Numbered from the stretch's first letter, positions 35,592-49,056 are shown. The stretch is 64,000 bases of DNA from Owenia fusiformis (GCA_903813345.2 CAIIXF020000005.1:27469375-27533374); one strand, 5' to 3'. Notes: a model not told the origin generated them from the sequence alone. Made by a program: numbers and translations.

Positions 35592-38500
35592 CTGGAAAAT
35601 ATTTACAACAAATTTTTATTTTTGTCAAGGGCTTGTCAACTGATATTTCTAGTTGATTTTTCAAACAAATCATATACTACGATATGGAAAGGTGTCTACA
35701 GAAGAAACAATGTTAATTTCATTCAGATTTAAACACCTCCCTTATCCGATATAACAATTTTGAAAATGCTAATTTGCCTTACACTTTCCAAAAATCAAGT
35801 ATTTTTCCACGTTAATAGCTGAAGACTCATGGACTGAAGACTCATTTGGTCAATTGGGGACTAAATGCATCTATTTATATTTTCAACAAAAGTAAATGAA
35901 CAAGGCATTAAACATGCAAAATGTCACAACCTGCCATTTGGTGCAGATGCCGAAATTGACCGCTAACCACCGAACACTGTCCACAAAAAAGACCATAACA
36001 ATGTCATCACATGAGATGGTGACATAAAGGTTAAATATTAAATTATAAGTATTCAATCAATGAAAGAGATTTACCATTTTCACTCTCATCTCGGGTGGCC
36101 TCTCTCCAGATCAAGGGCATTTCATATTTCTCTAGGTCCCCTCTCCAGTAATACACCTTTAATGGCTCTGCGCTCTCCTAAAATAGAAGTCACAATGGTT
36201 CGTTAATTCAGTATGTAAAACACTAGTGGGTTTATTTCTTCCAAATACCATAATACTAAGATATCATGGTACATTGGCACAGGGATAAAATGTTCAAATA
36301 ATATTCTTATCCGGTTTTAACATTCTAGGATAAATTAATTAATAATTAATTGAATTTTTGCCTGGATTAGTTTCAGTATTCCAGTTAATCTTACCTCTGT
36401 TTCCCAGATGGTTTGAAGGTTTGAGAGTTGATGGTTGATGCATGCCTCGATGACATCAGTCCAGGGTAGGTTGATGTGGCATGGATCTGAAGATAGACCC
36501 CACTGATGACTCTCAAACTCCCTACGTGATCTCCTTAAGATCTGGTTGATCCTGGAAAATGAAAAAACTTTGAAAAAATATCTGTGAAGTAGTTTAACTC
36601 AGAGTTAGCTGTAGTGCATCAACTGAAACAGATACTAGCCAAGCAGTATGGTACAACATTGAATTATATATTATATTGAACAGATAAATAATTTTTTTGA
36701 TAAAATTTTACCATATAGTTGGACACAGTTTAAAATAAAATAAAAAAAAACACAGATTCAATATTGTTCAAAATTTGTGTGTTTGGAAACCTTTCATGTT
36801 TTTTCGAAGAAATTATATAGCTTAAATGATTCTATGAGAGAGAAATTAAAGCAGGAGTATACTTATATACCAAGCGAGCCATAACCCAGATGCGAGTAGA
36901 AATAATCTTGATTTACGTCATTAAAAATTCAAAATTCAGTCAAAGTAATATCATATTTGAAATCTACATGTAAAATTACACCTAGAAATGTGGTTTTAAA
37001 AAGTGTTTATCAACTTTGAAAAATTAATTTTCTTTGAAAATGTGACTTCTAGCTCGGGGAGATTCCCCATAGACCCCATGCTATAAAATCACAAAAAATG
37101 AAATATCTTTTCTTTTAGTGGACAGATAATATTTTGCTTTACTGGACATATTTTCATTAGTATAAGTATCAGACACATAAGGGTTATATGAAAATTGAGC
37201 CACTTAAATTGATAATATTCAAGTTTAATGGAACTTTCTTATATACCTGCCATGTTAATTGACCCGAATCAGCCACCTGGTGGTTAAACTGGTAACTACC
37301 TACTCGCATTTGGGTAATTACCATCTAAAGGTTATTGATTACCTTGTTAAGAGTTGTGTATAGTTGCTGTCCTCAGCTATGGCGTCTACATAGGCATAAA
37401 TGTCCCCCTCTAAACTGTCCCAGTCTCCAGGGTCCTCCCAAAGAAGCTCAAAGTCTGGTAGGGTCATACATTGTAGAGTCTGTTTGATGACCTCCAGTTG
37501 CTCCTCACTGTTCCATTCAATATCGGGAAGATCTGCAAAAAATGGGTAAAGTAATCATACATGATTTATATCAATTATAAACTATATGTATAACTCTCTC
37601 TACCAGTGAATTTTTATTGGTGTTTGATTGATGTCCTTGTGTGCTCAACAACAATTTCGAGAATTGTAATATATTCACAGCATAATTATGACATATTAAC
37701 AGTTCGCTCTACAGTAGGATTTTATAAAAGGCAAAGATGGTCTGAGAATCACAATGATTGTTAAGGGTCTCAAGGCTAAAAGCAATATATTACGCAAGTA
37801 GCCAGCTTTTGCAGGAGGTGAACCTCTTTTAAAAATCAAGGGGGTTCACATTTGACCACATTAGCCCAAAATCACTTGACAAGTGCTCAGAATGGTGAAA
37901 AACTGCATGATTTCAAAATACTTTTTGGCTGGGGGGGGGGGGGTTGCCCGCACCCCCTGAACCCCCCTGGCACAGGCCTGTTACATCCCCATTCTTACCT
38001 TTATTATGCTTAGTGAACTCAATGGGAGGCCATGAAAGATGAGAGAGTGTTGACACTGTACACATTGCCGTAAGATGTTCTATAACACTGTTATATAACC
38101 CCACAAGCACATCTGGCATCTGCAAAAATTAAAGGATGATTACTGTAACATTCTAATAATACATGTAATGACATAATGTCTAAAAATGAAAATAGGCAAG
38201 TAGAAACTAATTGGACAATCTGGAGAGGTAAAGGAGACAGATAATACACCAATTTAAAGTTAAGATCTCTAGTTTCTTCCAGACCTTATATTCATTTTAG
38301 TCTTCAGTTTATTCATCTGATATTTACAAGATTCCCCATAGAGCCAACGTTATAAAACCATGAAAAGTGTTTTTTGCCTGTCACATTACCCGACCCAAAT
38401 TTAAGCCTCCTGAACTGGTAGCAACTTACTGGTTACTAGGTAACTGTTCTCTAATCTCTAATGTTAAAATGTGTAGGATTTTATCATATTAATATCAGAA

Positions 38501-41500
38501 TGCTCAATCATAGTTTCAAAAGGGCTATACTTTGAAAAATAGACTGATTCAATGGTTGTTTTAGTAACCATAGAGACAAATACTCCAAAAACGCCATTTA
38601 CTTTGATCAATCATATCAATTTTTAGTCCGCAATCTGTCTCGTTTATGACACCTACAATGAAACAGGAACTCCATCAGAAAAGGTTTGGCTTTTTATACC
38701 TGATGAGGCAAATTTTTCTTTTGTCTGGCTGCAAGGTTCTGGTAGACTGGTACATAGAAGTATGTTGAGAGACCATCCTCTAGTAAGTCTGTAACACTTC
38801 TTCGCACAATGTGACTATGTACTTGTTCAGGTAGTTGGCTCACTAGCCATTCTACAGCAGACTGGAGCTGGAATATAAATAACAATCCATACCCTTATTC
38901 AAAAAAACTGACATACTAACATCATTTATATTACTTTTACAGTAAATGCTGTGAATATTGAACATTTTCTTTTTGAAAAAAATGTTTTTTTAACGTTTAG
39001 TGTTGGTGGTATGTGTTCACTACAAAGATGGTAATTTATACAGAAGTCAGTAGAGTATGTGCAAAGGAAGGGTTTCCACTAGAAACAGGTGTTCACTAAA
39101 GATGAGTGTTCACTAAGACAGGTTTTACTGTATATTGCAATAAGATGCATTTTCAATTTTTCAATGTCAATAACTTGCATAAAAATATAAAAACATATCA
39201 CATGTAATGCCTTTAACAATGTAGAACAATAGGAGACAACAAACTATGTGTTATTTAATGTTTAACATAAATGTAAAAATACCAAATTGGTGCATGTTGG
39301 GTCTTCAACATCTGATTTGAAAGGCTTGATTGTGTAGCATGATATGGCTTTATCAAGCACCAGTTCATCAAGCTGTAGGTTGGCCACCACTGCAGCAGGA
39401 GTTATATCAGCATCATCTGGGTAGATAACCACAAGAGGGGTAGCTGGAAATGCTGGATTTGATTCAAGAAGATTCATCAGCCTTGAGTGCTCTATACTCC
39501 AATAATCCTGAAAATAAAAAAAATGTTTTTTTTTTCAATCTATAACATTCATAACTTGATACACTTAATCAAGAAATCCTCAATTGGAGTATTTCTTAGA
39601 TTCATAATTTAGAAGTTATCAATAATATAAAATCTATATTTTTCAAAACAATTTTTTCTGAAAATTTCTTTAGCTCGAAAAGGTGTCAAGATGGGATCTA
39701 GAGATAACTAGTATTTTCAAGTTCAACTGACCACTTTTAGTTCATACAGTAGTTTTTCATTAATAAACTGCACATGAAACACATTGATCAAGTTGAGTAT
39801 AAATGATCACGAAATATTCATGTAAGTTACAGTAGAACAGTCATTTTTCTCAGTCATTTTTCCAATTTAATTTTTCTATCAAGAAGATTCTGATTAGCCT
39901 ATATACCATCAAAACTAATAATTTAATCATCCTTCTAATCCTGATATCATCCCTGTCCAAAATATGTGATTAATTACTTGCTATTATAGTACCTGATATT
40001 GCTTTGACCATGGTATAAATTATGTTATAGCATAATGAAAAGGTTAGATTAACAATGATCCACTCAATCAACAGTATAATACATGCTATAATGTACTTGT
40101 ATTCTATTCAGATTTTATGCAAGTTACCACAGGTAGCCAATGTAAAAATTAACAATATCTTTTATCAAATAAAAATATTTAAGAATGGAAATAATAGCTA
40201 AAAGTTAATATCAAAATTGGAAGTAAAGTACTCTTAGTAGAACAAGCACAATTTTTAAGGAAAATATTGATCATACTTTGATCAAATGCGGAAAAAAGTA
40301 TATATCTGTTATAATTTTTGAAGTGCACAATAAAATCAATTTTGTCAGTTTATATACACAAGCAAACATTTTACATTCAGTTTGAGACACAAAACTTAGA
40401 TTTAGCTAATTTTGAAGCTTTGGCACCACTGCCAAAGTACCATATTATTAATGTTTAATCAGTTTGCTACCTAGTCATTGCGAAGGAGGAAGGATGCAGT
40501 GGACAACACTGGAGAAACAGATCCACTAAATTGTTCACCCACATCCACATTTTTGTAGAAACAAACACTACCAACTCAAATGATTTACAGTTACATATAC
40601 CAAAAGGGGTACCAATATGAAGTGAGCAGAAATGGATATGGTGGAGGGATATTACCCATTCATCCTGACAAGTGAATAACGACCTTATACCATGATCAAG
40701 AGCAATATCTACCCAAAATCTTCTGTTGAATGAGAGCAGAAAGGATTGAATCTTGGAAATATTTATGTTACATATTATCCCACTCCAACGTCCATTGAGA
40801 ATTCTTTTTGAAAAAATATAAAACTTTTGAATTTACTCGGGAATATATCAATATCATCCCTGATATCATCCTTCTAATCCTGATATCATCCCTGTCCAAA
40901 ATATGTGAATTATCACTTGCTATTATATACCTGATATTGCTTTAACCATGGTATAAATAATGTTATAGCATAATGAAAAGGTAAGATTAACAATGATCCA
41001 CTCAATCAACAGTATAATACATGGTAAAATGTACTTCTAATAGTTCTATTCTGATTTTATGCAAGTTAACACAGGTAGCCAATGTAAAAATTAACAATAT
41101 CTTTTATCAAATAAAAATATTTAAGAATGAAAATAATTGCTAAAAGTTAATATCAAAATTGGAAGTAAAGTACTCCTAGTACAACAAGCACAATTTTTAA
41201 GGAAAATATTGATCTTACTTTGAGCAAATGCGGAAAAAAGTATACTTCTGTTATAATTTTTGAAGTGCACAATAAAATTGATTTTGTCAGTTTAAAGACA
41301 GATGCATTCTTTTGAGATTGAAACTTAGAATTTAGCAAATTTTGAAGCTTTGGCATTTACACTACCAAAGTACCATAGAATTAATGTTGAAACAATGCTA
41401 TCTAAAACCAAGGGCGTTACAATACCCAGGAATTCATCAGTTCGTGCAGTACTTGTTTGTGACAGCGCACTCTGTAGGTCGCTGTGCTTAATTGCCTACA

Positions 41501-44500
41501 GTACAACGAAGTAGGATATCGGGAATTCAGTCAGTTTCCATCCGTCGATTACGCTATGAATTGAAGCAAGTGTGACAACTTTATCCACTTAAACAATTTG
41601 ATAATTGATTAAATCTTTAAACAAAATCGATAAACACGTTATACATTTCCTATCTCCTTAGAAATTACCATGTATTTATGGATTGTGTTTTCGAACAAGG
41701 CTCGACCCAGACCAATAGGGAAATCCTTATGCTAATTAGTATGACGTCATATTTTCCTGGGGAATCCTAGATTTCAAAGCCTCAGTCTGTTATTGTGTCA
41801 AATGTAAACGCTCTTTTGCCGACAGAAAATTGACAGATTAGCTTTTAACTTTCAGCTTTGATGTTTAAATATTCTGTATTTCTACCGGACTTCTTGCTGA
41901 ATATCATATAATGTTATAACTTGATTTGGACCATTGCCTGATTGATCATTCTGAAATTTTGATTGTGATTCACGATTGATTGGTAAGAAAAATAATTCCT
42001 ATTGTTTTCCAGCGAAGTCAAAATGTTACAGCATGAGTTATAATGTCAAGTTTGCATCATGTTAAATTCTGCTAGTGATTAGAAGTCCATGCACAAGCAA
42101 ACACATAAGAGACAAACACACCCAGGCTCCAGGCCGTGGATGGAAATATAAAACTATTTAAGGCACAAACTGGTATTTAATAGACCGATATGTAGTGTCT
42201 GCCATGTATTGAAGGTAAACCAATCTGCATTATTAATGTTACTTCTATCAATACATGGATTGTGCAATGGAAAAGCAATGGCACAATCAAAAATGTGCAT
42301 ATCAATCGTGAATATCTCTCGGTTCAAAGCTTATTTCCAACAGAATCGTGTCAAAATATGTGTCTGAGTAACAGTTATACATTATAAGATCGCAAACTCT
42401 TACCAATTATCAGCCGAATGGCTCATTTTTAACGAAATGTCCTTAAGACAACAGCCCTGGGTCGCGCCTGAGACCAAAAACTATTTCAAATAGCCCTCCC
42501 CTAAATATATTGGATAATCACATTTATGCGTGCGCGCACAGCTCATCCACTGAACGAAATGCAACTTCCCCCTGAAATCACCGGGTATTGATCTTTCCCT
42601 TGTCTAAAACAAATGCTATCTAGTCATTGTAAAGCTCATGATAACATTGACATAGTGCACAACACTGGAGGAACAGATCCTCAAAATTGTTCACCCACAT
42701 CCACATTTTTGTAGAAACAAACACTACCAACTAAAACGATTTACTGTTATATATATCAAAAGAGGCGAACAATATGAAGTGAGCAGAAATGGATATGATG
42801 GAGGGATATATCATCCGAGGGATATTACTCATATCACCCCGACATTTGAATAACAACCTTATACCATTATCAAGACCAAAAATCTTCTGTTGAATGAGAT
42901 AAGGATTGAATCTTGGAAATATTCACATTACATATTATCCCACTCCAAAGTAAATTGAGAATTTAAAGGCAAGAAAAACATAATACTTAAAAATTAAAAC
43001 ATGAAGATTGTTTAATCAAAAAATAAAATATTTGAAAAATTCATTTTTTGGAAAAAATGAAAATTTTTGAAAAGAGATTTTTTGAAAAAATTAAAACTTT
43101 TGAATAAATGAAAAATTTTGAAAAATTAATTCTTTTTGAAAAAATGTAAAATTTTGAATTTACCCGGGAAGATATCAATATCATCCCTGATATCATCCTT
43201 CTAATCCTGATATCATCCCTGTCCAAAATACGTGATTTATCACTTGTTCTTTTGAAAAAATTAAAAATTTTGAATAAATGAAAAATTTTGAAAAATTAAT
43301 TCTTTTTGAAAAAATGTAAAACTTTTGAATTTACCTGGGAAGATATCAATATCATCCCTGTCCCAAATACGTGATTCATCACTTGTTATTTTTGAAAAAA
43401 AAGATTTTTTGAAATGAAAAATTTTGAAAAATTAATTCTTTTAGAAAAAATGTTGAACTTTTGCATTTACTCGGGAAGACATCAATATCATCCCTGATAT
43501 CATCCTTCTAATCCTGATATCATCCCTGTCCCAAATATGTGATTTATCACTTGCTATTATAGTACCTGATATTGCTTTGACCATGGTATAAATAATGTTA
43601 TTGCATAATGAAAAGGTTAGATTAACAATGATCCATTCATCTACAGTATAATACACGCTATAATGTACTGTACATCTATTAGTTATATTCAGATTTTATG
43701 CAAGTTACAACAGGTAGCCAATGTAAAAATTAACAATGTCTTTTATTAAATAAAAAATATTAATTACTGAAAATAATTGCTAAAGGTTAATATCAAAATT
43801 GGAAGTAAAGTACTCTTAGTACAACAAGCACAATTTTTAGGGGACATATATATAGGGAAAAAGTATATTTCTGTTAATTTTTGAAGTGCACAATAAAATC
43901 AATTTTGTCAGTTTATACACAGATGCACACTTGCTACATTGAGTTTGAAATTTAAAACTTAGATAATTTTGAAGCTTTGGTATTTATACTGCCAAAGTAC
44001 CATTGAATCAATATTAATGAAACAATGTTATTTAGTCATTGCAAAGCTCATGATAAAATGGTAGTACACAATACTTGAGAAAAAGATCCTCAAAATTTTT
44101 CACCCAAACATCCACAATTTTATAGAAACAAACAGTACCAACTCAAACGATTTACTGTTATATATATCAAAAGGGCAACCAATATGAAGTGAGCAGAAAT
44201 GGATATGATGGAGGTTGTATTTGTATACATGTAGTATTAGATAATAAAACCTAGTTCACACCAACAGCGAATGCCACACTTTAAATTGTTTACTTTTCCA
44301 AAAATATCACGATCTCCTAAGTATAGTTACGCTCTGATAAGCTTCTATGAATTGGTCGCCGCTTTGGGGGAAGAATTACTTCCCGACTTGTTACAGTTCC
44401 TCACGCTCTGATCACGCTTTGATCAGGCTTTGTTATGCTTGAAATCACGCTTTGATGAGCTTTATTACGCCTTATTTTCCTACGCTTTGAGTCAAGCTTT

Positions 44501-47500
44501 GCTGAGCTTTGTATAGCTTTGATACGCTCTCGGCGCTTTAATCAATTCGTGACAGAGCGTCCAAAATTTTTAAACAGTTTAAACTTCTTTGGCGCTCTTG
44601 CCGAATGTCCCGCTTACTCGGAGCTTTCCCACGATCTATTACTTAATCATATCAGATTCCATGTTATTTCATTAGGGGCGGATATCAAATTATCCATGCC
44701 ATGTCTTTTAAATGTAATCAAATTTTGTTGCAACTTGGTACATTTTTCTTATATTGTACTAATTTGAAGAAAATCTGGCAAATTGTTGTTCCTGGAAAAT
44801 TTCATTACTTTTATGCCATTTTGAAATTCAGCAGCCATCTTGAAAATTTCTTGTTGAGTAGAGCTGCTATTTCTCTTAGGCACTAGCATATAACTTTGAA
44901 CTAATTCCATCAAGCAGTATTTAACATATCTAAGAAAAATGTCGCCATCTAAATTGAGGAGCCATACTTTCCTTCTCAAGCAGAGGTCCTATACCCAAAA
45001 GGCATCAGCTTATAAAATTTGAAACAAATCTGTCAACTGGTATTTGAGTTCTCAACTAGCTGGGTATAAACAAACAATTGGATGGATGAATGGACATATG
45101 GATGGCTTCTTTATGTACCTTTCAAACTTTGTTTGGTGGAATAATGAGTATGACATATGATAGCTAATACCCCTGCACACATAGTGAGTATTACATGTGA
45201 AAGCCAATACCCCTGCAAACATAACAAGTATGACACGTGATAGACAATACCCCTGCCCACATATTGAGTATGACACGTGATAGCTTATACCCCTGCCCAC
45301 ATAATGAGTAAGACATGTGATAGTCAATACCCCTCCCCACATAATGGGTATGACATGTGATAGCTAATACCCCTGCCCACATAATGAGTATGACATGTGA
45401 TAGTCAATACCCCTGCCCACATAATGGGTATGACATGTGATAGCCAATACCCCTGCCCACATAATGAGTATGACATGTGATAGCCAATACCCCTGCCCAC
45501 ATAATGAGTATGACATGTGATAGCCAATACCCCTGCCCACATAATGAGTATGACATGTGATAGCCAATACCCCTGCCCACATAATGAGTATGACATGTGA
45601 TAGCCAATACCCCTGCCCACATAATGAGTATGACATGTGATAGCCAATACCCCTGCCCACATAATGAGTATGACATGTGGTAGCCAATACCCCTGCCCAC
45701 ATAATGAGTATGACATGTGATGGCTAATATCCCTGCCCACATAATGAGTATGACATGTGATAGCCAATACCCCTGCCCACATAATGAGTATGACATGTGA
45801 TAGCCAATACCCCTGCCCACATAATGAGTATGACATGTGATAGCTAATACCTCTGCCCACATAATGAGTATGACATGTGATAGCTAATACCCCTGCCCAC
45901 ATAATGAGTATGACATGTGATAGCTAATACCTCTGCCCACATAATGAGTATGACATGTGATAGCTAATACACCTGCCCACATAAAATGAATGAATATTGC
46001 CATAGTCTCTATAAAATGATATCATATATTGAGATAAGGCTCAAATGACAATAACCTAACAAGGCATTAACATGCAAAATGTCACAACTGTGCAGGAGAA
46101 ATAAATATGGCCTCATACCTGTGTGTCATTCACAGATGTTGATGGTAGAAGTAGAACTATGGCACTGATCCCCTGTACAAGCTCTCTGGGGGTACCTTCA
46201 CAGTTTCCACATACTAGTTGACTACACACACCTATCTTAACCTCCCTGGAGTCTTCCTCTGTTGTACTACTATACAGACTGAGAGTCTTACTCTACAAGA
46301 CAAATGAGAAATTATGATTTAAGTTTATTACACCCATCATGGATTTGAAGAAATCTTTGCAAACATGGAGCAATTCATCTTTTTAAACAAGACACGCATA
46401 TATCACGATTTGAAGAGCTAAATGGTTACCCTGTAGTCTACCAAGCATGCCCAACCCCCCCCCCAAAAAAAAAATTCAACTTGAATGTGTAAGTGGTTTT
46501 CCTGGAATTCTGCGAAGTGCGATAAAAAATAACACTGTAAAAGTAGCACTCAATGGTTTTTGATGATTTCAGTAAACTGTCAGCCATTTTGACTTTTTCC
46601 AGAATTTTTGTTACTTGTTTTCTATTCATTATACCAGTATTTTGTCAATGGGGTAAATATTCCTGTGACCTAAACCATTACATATATTACCTTTCCCTTC
46701 TTGCTTTGAGGTATCAGCCCTTTCTTGAACTTAGCCTCTAGCCATTCAGAGAGAATCTTTGTATCTTCATCAGCATTTTCTGGGGAAGGAGTACACAGTA
46801 ACATCTTCCAATAGACAGCTTTCGCTGAAAAACCAACAGTTTCTTTACATAATAAGGAAGGGGTGAAAGTCCATTATGCATTGCAAACATACATCAATAT
46901 TATAGCACAAGATTTTAGAAGAATCAGTATATTTACATTTTGAAAGGGTGAGAGCTGATCTCTAATATACATGTAATCTCAAAATATAAAGCATCTGTTA
47001 ACCCAAGTACCTAAAAGTGCCCCCAAATGTTTTATTGAAAATAACATAGTGGCAGATAAAGATTCTATAAGGATTCATATTGTGTAAAACAATTCTGAAA
47101 TTCCATTTTACCCTTTTCGTTTAATTTCCTAACTTCTTATAGGTACACTAATGGGTATGGACCCTTTCTTCTCTACAATATTGCTTCAAATAACCTAGCC
47201 TCACCCTACCTTTATGTAAAGAAGACTTGGTTGTGATACCCCTGGAGACAATTCTAGCTAGATCCAGTGGTGCATATGCTTTCCTATGTCTCAACCTCCT
47301 CTCCATGTTATAAAGAGATATACTCTTGTGGAGTTCCTCTTCAGCCTTCATAAGGACCTGCCCAGTATGAATGGTCAATTTGGCCTGGAAATATTATAAA
47401 GCTGCTTATTTGTTGATAATCAGGTAAATGATGCACAATAAGATTGTTGAAGGACAAAAATAATTTTCATTGTTATACTTCATCAATCTCCTTTATAGTG

Positions 47501-48480
47501 GAACAATAAATCTCAAGATCAGTGATTGTTTTAAATCAGATTCACCAAAGTTAAGCTGCAATGAATGACAGTCACTGCATCTCAAAATGAGAATTGATTC
47601 TAACAATCAGACTTATTCCTGTCCTTTAATCATTTTATTGAAACTTAGTTTTTATTTTATTTTGATTGTTTCATTACCTGTTTTTTGTTTTGCTTTTATA
47701 TATAAACTCTTTTTTATTTTCATTACCTGTTGATTTATCATCATCTGTCCATCGACAATGTCTTCTCTTGCTCTATTTGGCATCAATTGCCTCAACTGAT
47801 CCACTGGGGCAATATTAGGTGGTGCACTCGGGAAATTCAGCATAGTGTACTTTAATCTTACTCTCCCTGCATACACATTCTTCCATTTTTTGAAAAATCT
47901 ATCTGTGCGTAACAGCAAGATGCTTTTTTCCGCTTCTTGTATGTCTTCTAGTCTTTCTTGGACCTCTTTGGCGTAGAATTCATCACATAAATGTAAAGCC
48001 TCTGTCGCTGTGACGTTAAGGAACAGATTATTCATGTAGGCCTCACTGCATCGCTTGATACTTTCCTCTTTAAGAGTTTTCTCCACCAACCTGAAAAGGC
48101 AAATATTATGGTTAATCAAAAACACTGCATGGAGTCATATGTCACTGATTTTTGTATTTTGGAAAGAGGAATATTGCCCTCCCAAATGTACCATGGTTTC
48201 TTAGGTGCATCACAAGAGAACATGTTTTTATGAGGGAAGATGTGTTATTTACATATGTGTATGTTTGATAGAAACTTTTACAAGAAACAACTTTAAAACT
48301 TACTCCATTTCACTTTTAGCAGTGGCATCCACTTCAGACTCAATAAACTTATCAATGATTTCATCACATATGTCTTCTGTAGCTTTCTCCTTGCTTTCTT
48401 CCTTCTCTTGGTGTTGTTTTTGAGCTTGTATAGCTTTATCTCTTGCCTGTTCCTCCACCAATGTCTCTTCACATATTTCG
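35026..48480 (-). CDS. MCM3AP: MCM3AP/GANP C-terminal region (MCM3 acetyltransferase-like), partial
   Basis: Exons in coding order: 48304-48480, 47727-48090, 47210-47384, 46691-46824, 46119-46292, 39283-39507, 38700-38867, 37999-38119, 37343-37532, 36395-36551, 36075-36177, 35026-35591. All junctions are in phase, about 850 codons. Diagnostic matches to human GANP: RKYEPLDLPSL (here RKAYAPLDLARI), FWKLVLVLP (here VYWKMLLCTP), ILANWLKVKF (here ILSEWLEAKF), TLSLF (here TLSLY) and LPLVVLVP (here TPLVVIYPDD). In vertebrates GANP scaffolds TREX-2 mRNA export at the nuclear pore, and its C-terminal part (MCM3AP) acetylates the replication protein MCM3. The first exon seen begins after an acceptor in phase 2, so coding must continue upstream. 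The SAC3 domain and FG region were not found. The 6.6-kb intron 39508-46118 is full of repeats. Confidence 0.9.
36885..37314 (+). mobile_element. PIF/Harbinger-like MITE, copy 1 (430 bp, TAA duplication)
   Basis: Inverted ends CCCAGATGCGAGTAG (36885) and CTACTCGCATTTGGG (ends 37314), flanked by TAA on both sides (36882-36884, 37315-37317). A 3-bp TWA target duplication is the PIF/Harbinger signature. It inserted 28 bp beyond the splice donor of MCM3AP exon 37343-37532. Confidence 0.8.
38325..38455 (+). mobile_element. Diverged fragment of the same Harbinger-like MITE family
   Basis: GATTCCCCATAGA, TATAAAAC, ACCCGA and GGTAAC-type strings follow in the same order as in the right half of copy 1, with many changes. 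Confidence 0.5.
39935..44225. repeat. Three-fold segmental duplication in the large MCM3AP intron
   Basis: Block A (~530 bp, starts with CTGATATCATCCCTGTCC) occurs at about 39940-40465, 40868-41385 and 43505-44010. Block B (contains TTCACCCACATCCACATTTT and GAAATGGATATG) occurs at about 40470-40815, 42611-42975 and 44025-44225. The order is A1 B1 A2 (hAT insertion) B2 (AT-rich GAAAAATTTTGAAAAATTAA repeats, 43020-43450) A3 B3. Confidence 0.85.
41409..42602. mobile_element. hAT-like non-autonomous DNA transposon, 1194 bp
   Basis: Ends CAAGGGCGTTACAATACCC (41409) and, inverted, GGGTATTGATCTTTCCCTTG (ends 42602). A perfect 8-bp duplication TCTAAAAC flanks it (41401-41408, 42603-42610), as expected for hAT. 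It splits block A2 from B2 of the segmental duplication. The interior has a CRE-like TGACGTCA (about 41742) and no transposase ORF. Confidence 0.8.
44230..44600. repeat. Cryptic CTTTGAT/GAGCTTTG repeat
   Basis: Irregular units such as ACGCTTTGATCAGGCTTTG and TGCTGAGCTTTGTATAGC recur over 200 bp. Flanking ACACTTTAAA and TTTAAACAGTTTAAAC suggest repeat-element ends, but no clean termini were found. Confidence 0.45.
45145..45985. repeat. 40-bp minisatellite, ~21 copies
   Basis: Unit of 40 bp: TAGCCAATACCCCTGCCCAC followed by ATAATGAGTATGACATGTGA, with copies nearly identical in the core 45420-45720. As 40 is not a multiple of 3 and no frame contains a stop on the minus strand, three overlapping ORFs up to 192 codons appear; they are artefacts. 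It lies in the MCM3AP large intron. Confidence 0.93.
47727..48090 (-). CDS. MCM3AP: MCM3AP-like exon following the centrin/ENY2-binding region
   Basis: 121 codons: LVEKTLKEESIKRCSEAY, then CDEFYAKEVQERLEDIQEAE, RTDRFFKKWKNVYAGRVRLK, and MLNFPSAPPNI. The long charged helices, together with exon 48304-48480 (EEQARDKAIQAQKQHQEKEE), resemble the helical segment between the SAC3 part and the acetylase region in GANP. Assignment to the centrin/ENY2-binding helix is an inference. Confidence 0.85.
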
Positions 48481-48531
48481 CTTTAAACAGAATGAAGAGA
48501 TACATTAGGCTTCATTTGATAATATGATATA

Positions 48532-49056
48532 CTGTACTCCGGGTATTGTTCGTGTGCAATTTAATTTCGCTTTGTTCGCGAATGTAGTAAAATCGCGAAC
48601 ATTTATCGTCGCGAAATTTGTCTTTTAAATCCCCAGGGATTTGACCCGGGACTTTTGATATGTTTTGTTCGGTGTAAAACGTTTCATCCAGTGTTGTTGG
48701 GCGATAATTCAAACAAAAAAGGCCTAAAATGTCTAACATTTTGAATTGGCTTATTAAGCCAACAAAGGCAAGAACTGTTGACGACAATGATATCCTACAA
48801 ACTGAAGTTGAAAAAGCCATTCAAGAATATTCAAATAAATGTCCCAAACGTGGGAAATACAAACATTATTGGGATTCTGAACGGGCTAAAATAGACTAGC
48901 CAGATACGCATTGATTCACGGTAATCGGATAAAAGTCAACTTGTGCAATTATCTGCGAAATGTCATCAACTCAAATCCGCGAAATTAAATAGCCGCGAAA
49001 TTGCAATTTCAAAAAATCGTGAAATTTTATAGTGTCGAAATTTACCCGGAGTACAG
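48532..49056. mobile_element. TA-flanked DNA transposon (pogo/Tc1-mariner-like), 525 bp, decayed
   Basis: Inverted ends CTGTACTCCGGGTA (48532) and TACCCGGAGTACAG (ends 49056), flanked by TA (48530-48531, 49057-49058). The interior carries the N-terminal piece of a putative transposase (48729-48899). TA duplication and that piece suggest the pogo/Tc1-mariner group. It lies just upstream of the first MCM3AP exon found. Confidence 0.75.
48729..48899 (+). pseudogene. Transposase N-terminal fragment (DNA-binding domain-like)
   Basis: Open from ATG 48729 to TAG 48897: MSNILNWLIKPTKARTVDD, then KRGKYKHYWDSERAKID. A shift of frame past the stop continues as ARYALIHGN. The pattern RGxYxxYxxxxRAKIxRYAxxHGN is known to me from N-termini of transposase-like proteins in marine invertebrate genomes. 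The rest of the transposase is deleted, so the element is non-autonomous. Confidence 0.5.

Noticed and set aside
45324-45902. Overlapping minus-strand ORFs up to 192 codons
   Set aside because: Read-through of the 40-bp minisatellite in several frames; no start context or domain.
48512-48820. 102-codon minus-strand ORF
   Set aside because: Antisense to the transposon remnant at 48532-49056 and includes its terminal repeat.
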